A DNA stretch of 64,000 nt from an uncultured Acetobacteraceae bacterium (GTDB lineage Bacteria; Pseudomonadota; Alphaproteobacteria; Acetobacterales; Acetobacteraceae), in contig CAIVPZ010000020.1 of assembly GCA_903907955.1 (NCBI GenBank), positions 62,001-126,000 on the forward strand. The letters run 5' to 3'. Positions 26,814 through 35,018 of the stretch are shown here, in pieces. A program made the position numbers and the translations under genes. Each line of letters opens with the position of its first letter. Position 1 is the stretch's first letter. The notes beneath the pieces were generated by a model. That model saw only the letters and a list, made by a program, of their open reading frames with translations, did no database searches and was not told the DNA's origin.

Positions 26814-27664
26814 AGGCGCAACTGGGCGCGGCGCCGGCCGATCTCGAGGCGGTCGAGGCGGTGGTGCGTGCCGCCGGGACCAGTTTTTTCCGCGGCATGG
26901 CGGTGCTGCCGCCGGCCAGGCGGCAGGCGATGTACGCCATCTATGCGTTCTGCCGCATCGTCGATGACATCGCCGACGATCCCGCCCCGTTCGAGACCCG
27001 CCGGCCGCGCCTGGATGACTGGCGCCGGCGTGTCGCCGGGCTGTACCGCGGGGAGGCGGCCGATCCGGTGACCCGCGTGCTGCTCGGCGCGGTGCGGGCG
27101 TTCGACCTGCGGCAGGCGGATTTCGAGGCGGTGATCGACGGCATGGAAATGGACGCCGCCGCCACCATCGTGGCGCCGACGCTCGCCGGGCTCGACCTTT
27201 ATTGCGACCGGGTGGCCGCCGCGGTCGGACGGTTGTCGGTGCGCGCCTTTGGCGACGCCAGCCCGGCGGCCGACGAAGTGGCGTTCCATCTCGGCCGGGC
27301 GCTGCAACTGACCAACATCCTGCGCGACATCGCCGAGGATGCGGCCCGCGGGCGGCTGTATCTGCCGCGCGAGCTGCTCGAGGCCGCCGGTGTGCCGGCT
27401 GATCCCGCCGCGGTGCTGCGCCATCCGGGGCTGGCGCGGGTGTGCACCGGGTTGGCGGCGATGGCGCATGCGAACTTCCGCGCGGCTGGCGCGGCCATGG
27501 CGCGCTGCAACCGGCGGGCGATGAAGCCGGCCCGGCTGATGGCCGGCATGTATGCCGCGATCCTGGGCCGGCTGGAGCGGCGCGGCTGGGACCGGCCGGA
27601 AACCCCGGTCAAGGTGCCGAAGTGGCAGAAGCTTTGGATTGCGCTGCGGTTTGGGCTGGCATGA
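26810..27664 (+). CDS. hpnD: Presqualene diphosphate synthase HpnD
   Basis: Condenses two farnesyl diphosphates into presqualene diphosphate; 284 residues. Asp-rich motif AMYAIYAFCRIVDDIADDPAP near residue 50, DGMEMDA, YCDRVAAAVGRLSVRAFG, and the second motif ALQLTNILRDIAEDAARGRLYLP. The GTG start overlaps the hpnC stop (GTGA). Its stop codon is followed within 3 nt by a repeat copy that leads directly into hpnE. Confidence 0.95.
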   Translation: MKAQLGAAPADLEAVEAVVRAAGTSFFRGMAVLPPARRQAMYAIYAFCRIVDDIADDPAPFETRRPRLDDWRRRVAGLYRGEAADPVTRVLLGAVRAFDLRQADFEAVIDGMEMDAAATIVAPTLAGLDLYCDRVAAAVGRLSVRAFGDASPAADEVAFHLGRALQLTNILRDIAEDAARGRLYLPRELLEAAGVPADPAAVLRHPGLARVCTGLAAMAHANFRAAGAAMARCNRRAMKPARLMAGMYAAILGRLERRGWDRPETPVKVPKWQKLWIALRFGLA

Positions 27665-27667
27665 GGC

Positions 27668-27728
27668 AGCAAGGAAGGCCAGGGCGCTGGACCCGCAAGG
27701 GGTCGGTGGACCCCTTGACCCCATTCAT
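27668..27728 (+). repeat. Double-hairpin interspersed repeat, copy 6, between hpnD and hpnE
   Basis: GCAAGGAAGGCCAGGGCGCTGG lacks the last bases of the first hairpin; the second is CAAGGGGTC-GGTG-GACCCCTTG and the right end is ACCCCATTCATTAAG. The only candidate hpnE start codons (GTG 27706, TTG 27715) lie inside this copy. Confidence 0.88.
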
Positions 27729-28998
27729 TAAGGAAAAGGTTCCGCACAGCCACATCATCGGCGCGGGCCTGGCCGGTCTGGCTTGCGCGGTTGCGCTGGC
27801 GCGCCACGGCATCCGCTCAACGCTCTACGAATCCGGCCCCGCCGCCGGCGGTCGCTGCCGGTCCTATTTCGACCGCGTGCTCGGCTGCCGCATCGACAAC
27901 GGCAACCATCTGCTGCTGTCCGGCAACAGCGCCACGATGGCCTACCTGGACACGACCGGCGCACGCGACACCATCGGCGGTTCCGGGCTGCCGCGCTTTC
28001 CCTTCGTCGACCTCGCCACCGGCGAACGCTGGACGGTGGCGCCCGACCTTGGCGTGATACCGTGGTGGATGTTCCGCCGCGACCGCCGGGTGCCGGGCAC
28101 AAGGCTGCGCGACTATCTGGCTCTGCTCGCGCTGCGGCGGGCGGGCGCCGACGCGACGGTGGCCGAGGCGCTCGGTCCGGATGGCGCGCTTTACAGGCGG
28201 CTGCTCGAGCCGCTGGCGGTGGCGGCGCTGAACACCCCGCCGGAGCTGGCGCTGGCGCGGCTGCTGCGCACCGTGGTGGACCAGACCCTGCTGAAGGGCG
28301 GGCGGGCCTGCATACCCTGCCTGCCGCGCGAGGGACTGTCGGAAAGCTTCATCGACCCGGCGGTGGCCTGGCTCGGGTCGCGCGGCGGGCGGCTGCGGAC
28401 CGGCTGCCGGGTGGCGGCGCTGCACCAGGAGAACCGGCTGGTGACCGCACTGGAAACCGCCGACGGCATGATGCCGGTCGGCGCCGGGGAGGCGGTGGTG
28501 CTGGCCGCGCCGCCCTGGGTGGCGGAGGAACTGCTGCCCGGGCTGGTGGCGCCGGATGAATTCCAGGCGATCGTCAACCTCCACTTCGGCGTCGCCGCGG
28601 ACCCCGGGGAAGCCGGGCTGCTCGGCGTGCTGGGCGGCACGGCGGAGTGGATCTTTATCAAGCCGGGCATCGTCTCGGTGACCATCAGCGCCGCCAACCG
28701 GATCGTTGACCGCCCGGCCGAGGCGCTGGCGGCGCTGGTGTGGCCGGACGTGCGCGCGGCGCTGCGACTCGAGGCGGCCATGCCGCCGGTGCGGGTGGTG
28801 AAGGAGCGGCGCGCCACCTTCGCCGCGACCGCCACGCAGGAGCGGCGGCGGCCGGGGCCACGCTGGGTTGCAGAAGCGGGTTTGCTGCACAATCTCGTGC
28901 TTGCCGGCGATTGGACCAGCACGGGCTTGCCCGCAACGATCGAAGGTGCGATCAGATCAGGCGACGCGGCTGCCGATGCGATACTCGACGGCGCCTGA
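27706..28998 (+). CDS. hpnE: Hydroxysqualene dehydroxylase HpnE
   Basis: FAD-dependent amine-oxidase-fold enzyme that reduces hydroxysqualene to squalene; about 430 residues. The ADP-binding motif HIIGAGLAGLACAVALARHG comes after only 13-16 residues, then GRCRSYFDRVLGCRIDNGNHLLLSGN, and the C-terminal FAD motif LAGDWTSTGLPATIEGAIRSG. No ATG precedes the FAD motif: the protein must begin at GTG 27706 or TTG 27715, both inside the interspersed repeat, giving a repeat-encoded N-terminus VDPLTPFIKEK. Everything downstream looks normal for the family. Confidence 0.92.
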   Translation: MDPLTPFIKEKVPHSHIIGAGLAGLACAVALARHGIRSTLYESGPAAGGRCRSYFDRVLGCRIDNGNHLLLSGNSATMAYLDTTGARDTIGGSGLPRFPFVDLATGERWTVAPDLGVIPWWMFRRDRRVPGTRLRDYLALLALRRAGADATVAEALGPDGALYRRLLEPLAVAALNTPPELALARLLRTVVDQTLLKGGRACIPCLPREGLSESFIDPAVAWLGSRGGRLRTGCRVAALHQENRLVTALETADGMMPVGAGEAVVLAAPPWVAEELLPGLVAPDEFQAIVNLHFGVAADPGEAGLLGVLGGTAEWIFIKPGIVSVTISAANRIVDRPAEALAALVWPDVRAALRLEAAMPPVRVVKERRATFAATATQERRRPGPRWVAEAGLLHNLVLAGDWTSTGLPATIEGAIRSGDAAADAILDGA

Positions 28999-29020
28999 GC
29001 GAACATGAGGTCCGCTGACT

Positions 29021-30967
29021 GTGCCCAGAGATATCCTGCTGGCGCCCGATCCCGCCCAGCTCGCGGACGCTGTTGAGCGCGCACGCGACGCGTTGCTGCG
29101 CCGGCAGAAGCCGGACGGGCACTGGGTGTTTGAGCTTGAGGCCGATGCCACCATCCCGGCCGAATACGTGCTGCTGGAGCATTTCCTCGACCGCGTCGAT
29201 GCGGGGCTGCAGGCGAAGATCGGGGTCTATCTCCGGTCCATCCAGGGCGCGCATGGCGGCTGGCCGCTGTTTCACGACGGCGCCTTCGACCTTTCGGCGA
29301 GCGTTAAAGCCTATTTTGCCCTGAAGATGATCGGCGACGATCCCGAGGCGCCGCACATGGCGCGCGCCCGGCAGGCCATCCTGGCCGCCGGCGGGGCGGA
29401 GCGGTCCAATGTGTTCACCCGCGCGCAACTGGCGCTGTACGGCGAGGTGCCGTGGCGCGCCGTGCCGTGCATGCCGGTCGAGCTGGTGCTGCTGCCGCGC
29501 TGGTTTCCGTTTCACCTCAACAAGGTGTCGTACTGGTCGCGCACGGTGATGGTGCCGCTGGTGGTGCTGATGGCGCTGCGCCCGCGCGCCCGCAACCGGC
29601 GCGGGGTGCACATCCGCGAGTTGTTCACCACGCCGCCGCCGTTGGTGCGCGACTGGATTCGCGGGCCGTATCGCTCGGGCTGGGGGCGGTTCTTCAAATA
29701 CCTCGACGCGGTGGTGCGCGCCGCCGAGCCGAATTTTCCGCGCGCGGTGCGCCGCCGGGCGATCGACTGGGCGGTGCGGTTCGTCACCGACCGGCTGAAC
29801 GGCGAGGACGGGTTGGGCGGCATCTACCCGGCGATGGCGAACACGGTGATGATGTTCGACACGCTCGGCTACGCGCCCGACCATCCGCACGCCGCCATCG
29901 CCTGGGCGGCCATCCGCAAGCTGCTGGTGGTGGAGGAGGACCGGGCCTACTGCCAGCCCTGCCTGTCGCCGGTGTGGGACACCAGCCTGGCCGGGCATGC
30001 GGTGGCCGAGGCCGATGGCGGGGCAGCCGCCTCGGTGGCCGCCGCCAGCGTTTGGCTGCAGGGCAAACAGGTGCTCGATGTGGTGGGGGACTGGGCGACC
30101 TCTCGCCCGCACGCGGTGCCGGGGGGCTGGGCCTTCCAGTACGAGAACGCGTTTTATCCCGACGTGGACGACACCGCGGCGGTCGGCCTGCTGCTGCACC
30201 GCCACCTTATGGAAAAGGGCGACGACCCGGCTCTGGCCGAGGCGGTGCGGCGGGCGCGCGACTGGGTGGTCGGCATGCAGGGGCGCGACGGCGGCTGGGG
30301 CGCCTTCGATGCCGACAACAATTACGACTACCTCAACCACATTCCGTTTGCCGATCATGGGGCGCTGCTCGATCCCTCGACCGCCGACGTCACCGCGCGC
30401 TGTGTTTCGTTCCTCGCGCAGGCCGGCATGGCGGCGGAGGACCCGGTGATCGCCCGCGCGGTGGGCTGGCTGCGGTCGGAGCAGATGGCGGACGGGTCGT
30501 GGTTCGGCCGCTGGGGGACAAACTACATCTATGGCACGTGGAGCGTGCTGTGCGCGCTTAACGCCGCCGGGCTGGCGCATGACGATCCGGCGATGCGGCG
30601 GGCGGTGGGCTTCCTGGTGGACACGCAGCGCGAGGATGGCGGCTGGGGCGAGGACAACGAGAGCTACGCCCACGCCCCGCCCGGCCGCTACCACCGCAGC
30701 AATCCGAGCCAGACCGCCTGGGCGCTGCTGGCGCTGATGGCGGCCGGCGAGGCGGATCATCCGGCGGTTGGGCGCGGCATCGCCTGGCTGGCGGCGCAGC
30801 AGAAAGCCGACGGCGAGTGGGACGAGGCGCCGTATACGGCGGTGGGTTTCCCGCGGGTGTTCTATCTGCGGTACCATGGCTACAAGCTGTTCTTCCCGCT
30901 GATGGCGCTGGCCCGCTACCGCACCCTGCGGAACAGCAATGAGCGGCGGGTGGCCTGGGGGTTCTGA
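29021..30967 (+). CDS. shc: Squalene-hopene cyclase
   Basis: Monotopic membrane enzyme (HpnF) cyclising squalene to hopene/hopanol; 648 residues, normal length. The catalytic DxDD is in FYPDVDDTAAVGL, and several QW repeats are visible (for example GRDGGWGAFD, DGSWFGRWG, REDGGWGEDN, KADGEWDEAPYTAVGFP). Start GTG at 29021 gives PRDILLAPDPAQLADAVERA, and a GAGG lies about 13 nt upstream. Last gene of the hpnA-F run; 157 nt without recognisable features then precede three small open frames. Confidence 0.97.
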   Translation: MPRDILLAPDPAQLADAVERARDALLRRQKPDGHWVFELEADATIPAEYVLLEHFLDRVDAGLQAKIGVYLRSIQGAHGGWPLFHDGAFDLSASVKAYFALKMIGDDPEAPHMARARQAILAAGGAERSNVFTRAQLALYGEVPWRAVPCMPVELVLLPRWFPFHLNKVSYWSRTVMVPLVVLMALRPRARNRRGVHIRELFTTPPPLVRDWIRGPYRSGWGRFFKYLDAVVRAAEPNFPRAVRRRAIDWAVRFVTDRLNGEDGLGGIYPAMANTVMMFDTLGYAPDHPHAAIAWAAIRKLLVVEEDRAYCQPCLSPVWDTSLAGHAVAEADGGAAASVAAASVWLQGKQVLDVVGDWATSRPHAVPGGWAFQYENAFYPDVDDTAAVGLLLHRHLMEKGDDPALAEAVRRARDWVVGMQGRDGGWGAFDADNNYDYLNHIPFADHGALLDPSTADVTARCVSFLAQAGMAAEDPVIARAVGWLRSEQMADGSWFGRWGTNYIYGTWSVLCALNAAGLAHDDPAMRRAVGFLVDTQREDGGWGEDNESYAHAPPGRYHRSNPSQTAWALLALMAAGEADHPAVGRGIAWLAAQQKADGEWDEAPYTAVGFPRVFYLRYHGYKLFFPLMALARYRTLRNSNERRVAWGF

Positions 30968-31124
30968 GGGCGGCGGCCGTTACCTGTGCGCACATGCACT
31001 CGCCCGGGCTCGTTATTGCAAAGCCAGGGCGCCATCTCGGGAGTGGCGGCGCTCAACCGCATTGTTCCGGTCTACACCCGTCCATCACTATCAGATGGGC
31101 GACGGCAATGCGGCGGTGTGTGCC

Positions 31125-31349
31125 ATGAGCTGGAACGAACAGACGAAGCTGCTGGCGAACCTGCTGAACACGTCCGCAGCAAGCTTCTTCACCCTTTGGG
31201 TGGTGGCGCCAGCCGCAGCGTTTCTATTCACTGGCGGGCAGTCCGGTGGTACCTTGTGGGCGTTTCTGGCCGGTGCACCCATCGGGGTGGTCGGCGCATT
31301 CTCCCTCAACATGGCCGCCCGGAAAACGCTCACCTTCATCAGAGAATGA
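31125..31349 (+). CDS. Small two-helix membrane protein
   Basis: A 74-residue protein beginning MSWNEQTKLLANLLNTSAAS with two predicted membrane helices (FFTLWVVAPAAAFLF and LWAFLAGAPIGVVGAFSL) and a basic tail. Similar small membrane proteins are often found in alphaproteobacterial genomes next to antitoxin genes, which is the case here, but I cannot name a family. It overlaps the next gene by ATGA, which supports both being real. An upstream in-frame ATG at 31095 is possible. Confidence 0.55.
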   Translation: MSWNEQTKLLANLLNTSAASFFTLWVVAPAAAFLFTGGQSGGTLWAFLAGAPIGVVGAFSLNMAARKTLTFIRE

Positions 31350-31471
31350 CCGATACCCCCCTGTTCACGATCTACTGGCTCTCGGCTCCGCTCATCGCGG
31401 CGGGGTTGGGCTGGTGCGCGGTGTGGTGGGTGAAGCGGGTGGATCGGCGCGACCGGGCGCCCAAAAGCTAA
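31346..31471 (+). CDS. Very small single-helix membrane protein
   Basis: A 41-residue frame, MTDTPLFTIYWLSAPLIAAG..., with one membrane helix and a charged tail VKRVDRRDRAPKS. The start overlaps the preceding stop (ATGA), the coupling used throughout this locus. Function unknown. Confidence 0.5.
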   Translation: MTDTPLFTIYWLSAPLIAAGLGWCAVWWVKRVDRRDRAPKS

Positions 31472-31485
31472 GGTTTTCCATTCAG

Positions 31486-31656
31486 ATGGCGCCGGATTCG
31501 CTCGCGGAATCGAAGGCTTGGCGGGAGACGCTTCACCTGCTGCGCAGTCCGCGCAACGCTGAGCGCCTGCTGGCGGCGATCTGCGACACCGATCCAGGCA
31601 TCGTCGAATCGCACGCATTGCTTCGGACTGATCCGCCGCGGCCTCCGACCGCATGA
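31486..31656 (+). pseudogene. Fragment of a YefM/Phd-type antitoxin
   Basis: A 56-codon frame whose centre AWRETLHLLRSPRNAERLL matches the conserved C-terminal region of YefM-like antitoxins (ETxxLLRSPxNAxRLL), the part that contacts a YoeB toxin. The N-terminal Phd/YefM DNA-binding domain is missing: no matching sequence is seen upstream in any frame, and no toxin gene follows. The frame ends in an ATGA overlap with hpnG, so it may still be translated and help hpnG initiation. Family match is from recall of the motif, not a search. Confidence 0.5.
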
Positions 31657-32267
31657 CCCTTGGCATCATCACCGGCCTGACCGCCGAGGCGCGGCTGGCG
31701 CGGCCGCTCGGGCTGGCGCGGGCCGGCGGCGGCACGCCAGAGGGCGCCGAAGCGGCGGCCGAGTGGCTGGTCGGGCAGGGCGTGGAGGGGCTGGTCAGCT
31801 TTGGCCTGGCCGGCGGGCTGGACCCGGCGTTGCGCCCGGGCGACGTGGTGGTGCCGCTGCGCGTGCGCGAAGGCGACCGCGTCATCGCCACCGACAAGCT
31901 GCTGTCGGCCCGGTTCGGTGTGCCCGGCGGCATGCTGCTCGCGGGCGGGGCGGTGGTGGCCGGGGCGGGCGAAAAGGCCCGGCTGTTCGAACAGACCGGC
32001 GCCATCGCCGTTGACCTGGAAAGCGGCGCCGTCGCCCGGGTGGCGGCGCGGCATGGATTGCCGTTCGCGGTGCTGCGGGCGATCTGCGATCCCGCCGAAC
32101 GCGATCTGCCGCCGGCCGCCCTGGTCGCGCTCGATAATTCCGGGGCGATCGGCCTGTGGCGGGTGCTGGCGTCGGTGGCGCGGCACCCCGGGCAGGTGCG
32201 GGCCCTCATTGCCCTCGGCCGCGACGCCGCCGCGGCGCGGGCGGCGCTGAAGCGGCGCGCCGGCTGA
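31653..32267 (+). CDS. hpnG: Adenosylhopane nucleosidase HpnG
   Basis: MTA/SAH-nucleosidase fold, 204 residues; removes adenine from adenosylhopane to give ribosylhopane on the way to bacteriohopanetetrol. MTLGIITGLTAEARLA carries the catalytic acid region, VSFGLAGGLDPALRPGDVVVP the nucleoside-phosphorylase fold, and IAVDLESGAVARVA the ME-like substrate motif with LRAICDPA following. Its TGA is directly adjoined by the TCA (stop) of hpnH, giving TGATCA. Confidence 0.92.
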   Translation: MTLGIITGLTAEARLARPLGLARAGGGTPEGAEAAAEWLVGQGVEGLVSFGLAGGLDPALRPGDVVVPLRVREGDRVIATDKLLSARFGVPGGMLLAGGAVVAGAGEKARLFEQTGAIAVDLESGAVARVAARHGLPFAVLRAICDPAERDLPPAALVALDNSGAIGLWRVLASVARHPGQVRALIALGRDAAAARAALKRRAG

Positions 32268-33407
32268 TCAGTCGGCGGCCTCGGCGACCGGCCGGCGGTC
32301 CTGGGCGAGCTTCGCCACCGCGTCCTGCACATGCCGGCCGTACAAATCCTCGGCCGGGCGCTGGCCCTCCAGCGGGATTTCCGGCGCCATCGGCCCCTCG
32401 GTGCGCGGGCCACGCAGCGCCACCAGCAGCGGCTTCCAGGGGTTGCTCACCGCATCGACCACCGCGGTCGCCTCGTAGCCGGAATGCACCATGCAATCGG
32501 CGCATTTCTCGTAGTTGCCGGTGCCGTACTGGTCCCAGTCGGTGGTTGCCATCAGCTCGGCATAGGTCTTTGCATAGCCCTCGCCGAGCAGGTAGCAGGG
32601 CCGCTGCCAGCCGAACACGTTGCGGGTCGGCTTGCCCCAGGGGGTGCACTGATAGCGCTGGTTGCCGGCCAGGAAGTCCAGGAACAGCGAGGACTGGTTG
32701 AACTTCCAGCCTTTGCCGCGCCCCGCCCGAAAGATATCGCGGAACAACTGCTTCGACTTCTGCCGGTTGAGGAAATGGGCGCGGTCCGGCGCCCGCTCAT
32801 AGGCATAGCCCGGCGAGATCATCACCCCGTCGATGCCCATCGCCGTCACGTCATCGAGGAACGCCGCCACCCGCGCGGGCTGCGCGCCGTCGAACAGCGT
32901 GGTGTTGATGCAGACGCGAAAGCCGGCCGCCTTTGCCGCCTTCAGGGCGGACACCGCCCGGTCATAGGTGCCGGCCTGGCTGACCGCGTGGTCATGCGTC
33001 TCGCGATCGCCATCCAGATGGATGTCCCAGGCGAAGTTGCGGTGCGGCTGGTACTGGTCGAGCTTCTTTTCGAGCAGCAGGCCATTCGTGCAGAGATACA
33101 CGAACTTGCCGCGCGCCAGAATCTTCCCGACGATCTCCGGCAGGTCCTTGTGCAGCAGCGGCTCGCCGCCGGCGATCGCCACCACCGGCGCGCCGCAGCT
33201 GTCCACCGCCTCCAGGCAGTCCTGCACGGACAGCCGCTGGTTCAGGATCTCGGCCGGGTAATCGATCTTGCCGCAGCCGGCACAGGCCAGGTTGCAGCGG
33301 AACAGCGGCTCCAGCATCAGCACCAGCGGGTAGCGCCGGCGGCCGAGCAGGTGCTGCTTCACCACATAGGAACCCACGCCCATGATCTGATTGACCGGGA
33401 CGGGCAT
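32268..33407 (-). CDS. hpnH: Adenosyl-hopene transferase HpnH (radical SAM)
   Basis: Radical SAM enzyme that adds a 5'-deoxyadenosyl group to diploptene; 379 residues. MLEPLFRCNLACAGCGKIDYP holds the CxxxCxxC iron-sulfur motif, VVAIAGGEPLLHKDLPE the GGE motif; a C-terminal extension includes CADCMVHSGYEA, typical of HpnH. The ATG at 33407 begins MPVPVNQIMGVGSYV; GGGAGACGCGCA lies just upstream. It is the only hpn gene on the minus strand and is divergent from tetR, which suggests separate regulation of this branch-point step. Confidence 0.96.
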   Translation of the reverse strand: MPVPVNQIMGVGSYVVKQHLLGRRRYPLVLMLEPLFRCNLACAGCGKIDYPAEILNQRLSVQDCLEAVDSCGAPVVAIAGGEPLLHKDLPEIVGKILARGKFVYLCTNGLLLEKKLDQYQPHRNFAWDIHLDGDRETHDHAVSQAGTYDRAVSALKAAKAAGFRVCINTTLFDGAQPARVAAFLDDVTAMGIDGVMISPGYAYERAPDRAHFLNRQKSKQLFRDIFRAGRGKGWKFNQSSLFLDFLAGNQRYQCTPWGKPTRNVFGWQRPCYLLGEGYAKTYAELMATTDWDQYGTGNYEKCADCMVHSGYEATAVVDAVSNPWKPLLVALRGPRTEGPMAPEIPLEGQRPAEDLYGRHVQDAVAKLAQDRRPVAEAAD

Positions 33408-33439
33408 TGCGCGTCTCCCTTTTGTGCCTTGCACCATCC

Positions 33440-33463
33440 GAACGCGACGTCGTGTTCGCGTTC
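33440..33463. promoter_or_regulatory. Inverted-repeat operator candidate between hpnH and tetR
   Basis: Perfect 8-bp arms GAACGCGA (33440-33447) and TCGCGTTC (33456-33463) with an 8-bp spacer that overlaps an inner palindrome CGACGTCG. It is centred in the 117-bp divergent region of hpnH and the TetR gene, the classic place for an autoregulated TetR operator. The same half-site GAACGCGA occurs at 34221-34228 upstream of hpnM. Confidence 0.55.
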
Positions 33464-33524
33464 TGCCCGAAGCGACGCGCGGGTGTCAATTGTGACCTGC
33501 GGGCAACACGGCTAAATCGGGCGC

Positions 33525-34148
33525 ATGAAAAGCCAGGCGCCGCGCCGGCGCAACCCCGTTCAGGAGCGCAGCCAAAGTACGGTGCAGCGGGTGCTGTCGG
33601 CCGCGTCGTCGCTGCTCGCCGGCGGCATGCCGGTGGAGGCGCTGACCACGGCGCACATCGCCGCGGCCGCGGCCCTGTCGGTCGGCGCCCTGTACCGCTT
33701 CTTTCCGGACAAGCAGGCCATCGTCGATGCCATTGCCGTGCGCCACATGGAGCTGTTCCAGGAACGCCTCGCCGGCATCATCATGGCTGCCCTGCCGGCC
33801 GATGCGCCGGCGTTTCTCGGCACGGTGATCGATGCGTTCGTTGCCTATCTCGAGTCGAACCCCGATTTCCGCATCCTTGCCTTCGGCGCGGCGGGGGGCG
33901 GACGCTACGTCAGCCGCCGCACCCGCGACGATTACGCCGGGGCGAAAGTGGCCGCGACCATCCAGCAATTCGTCGCCGAAGCCTTCGACATCCAGGCTTC
34001 GGACGCCTTTGCCCTCCGCCTGCGCATCGCCACCGAAATCGGCGACCGGCTGCTGGGCTTTGCCTTCGAACAAAGCGACCCGGCGGAGCGCAGCCGCATC
34101 ATTGCAGAAGCAAAACGCCTGCTGGCGGGTTATCTGTTCGCCGGGTAG
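33525..34148 (+). CDS. TetR-family transcriptional regulator
   Basis: A 207-residue regulator. After a basic tail (MKSQAPRRRNPVQERSQST) comes the HTH: VLSAASSLLAGGMPVEALTTAHIAAAAALSVGALYRFFPDKQAIVDAIA, with the canonical GxLYxFFxxK segment. The ligand domain has the C-terminal pattern FAFEQSDPAERSRIIAEAKRLLAGYL. Divergent from hpnH and upstream of hpnM-I-J-K, it is a candidate repressor of the hopanoid tailoring genes; the ligand is unknown. Confidence 0.9.
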   Translation: MKSQAPRRRNPVQERSQSTVQRVLSAASSLLAGGMPVEALTTAHIAAAAALSVGALYRFFPDKQAIVDAIAVRHMELFQERLAGIIMAALPADAPAFLGTVIDAFVAYLESNPDFRILAFGAAGGGRYVSRRTRDDYAGAKVAATIQQFVAEAFDIQASDAFALRLRIATEIGDRLLGFAFEQSDPAERSRIIAEAKRLLAGYLFAG

Positions 34149-34396
34149 GCAGAATCCGCCACAGATTCGGCGCGATTGGCATGCAGCTTCATGGCCGGGT
34201 AACATGATTGCGAATCGGACGAACGCGATCACTTTGCGGCCAGTGGTCCCCGGGCGCCCGGTCCCGAGGGGTATGTTTCGTTCGCAGGCTGGCCGTTCAG
34301 CGGAATGCCCATTCTTGAGGAGAGGAGCCGCTTGCCCGTGACGATGCTGGATATGCAGGCTGTTCCCGATGGAGCTTCCGCAGCGGGAGTCCGGGG

Positions 34397-35014
34397 ATGC
34401 CGGCCATGACAAGCCGACGCCGGCTGCTCGCCCTGGTGCTGGTGCTTCCTGCCGCGGCCGGGGCGGCGGAAGCGCCCCCGGCCGCACCGGTCGAGATCCT
34501 CGACCGCGCCATCCTGGCCGTGATGCGTGCCGGCCGCACCGCCAGCTTCGGGCAACGGATGCAGATGCTCGCCCCCGCCGTCGAGGTGGCCTACGACCTG
34601 CCGTTCATCGTCGCCAGGGCGGTGGGGCCGCGCTTCGCCGGGTTCCCGCCGCGGATGCAGGCCGAGTTGCTGGCGGTGTTCACCGAGTTCACCGTGGCCA
34701 GCTACGTCGCCAATTTCGACGATTACAACGGCGAGCGCTTCGAAATCCTGCCGCAGACGCGCAGCGTCGGCAGCGACGAGGTGGTGCAGACCGTGCTGGA
34801 GCAGGCCGGCGGCGAGAAGCTGAAGCTGGATTACGTGATGCGCCGCCAGGCTGGCGGCTGGAAGATCATCGACGTGCTGCTGAACGGCTCGATCAGCCGG
34901 GTGGCGGTGCAGCGCTCGGATTTCCGGTCGCTGCTTGGCGGCGGCGATGCGGAGCCACTGATTGCTTCATTGCGCGGCAAGGTGTTGCGCCTGACAGCGG
35001 GACAAAAGGACTAG
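34397..35014 (+). CDS. hpnM: Hopanoid-associated MlaC-like periplasmic protein HpnM
   Basis: A 205-residue exported protein of the Ttg2/MlaC (toluene tolerance) family, proposed to handle hopanoids or phospholipids in the periplasm with HpnN. Signal peptide MTSRRRLLALVLVLPAAAGAAE (start at ATG 34397, or 34406). Characteristic segments: IVARAVGPRFAGFPPRMQAELLAVFTEFTVASYVANFDDYNGERFE and DYVMRRQAGGWKIIDVLLNGSISRVAVQRSDF. The HpnN transporter is not in the window. hpnI follows 4 nt after its stop. Confidence 0.9.
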   Translation: MPAMTSRRRLLALVLVLPAAAGAAEAPPAAPVEILDRAILAVMRAGRTASFGQRMQMLAPAVEVAYDLPFIVARAVGPRFAGFPPRMQAELLAVFTEFTVASYVANFDDYNGERFEILPQTRSVGSDEVVQTVLEQAGGEKLKLDYVMRRQAGGWKIIDVLLNGSISRVAVQRSDFRSLLGGGDAEPLIASLRGKVLRLTAGQKD

Positions 35015-35018
35015 CGCA

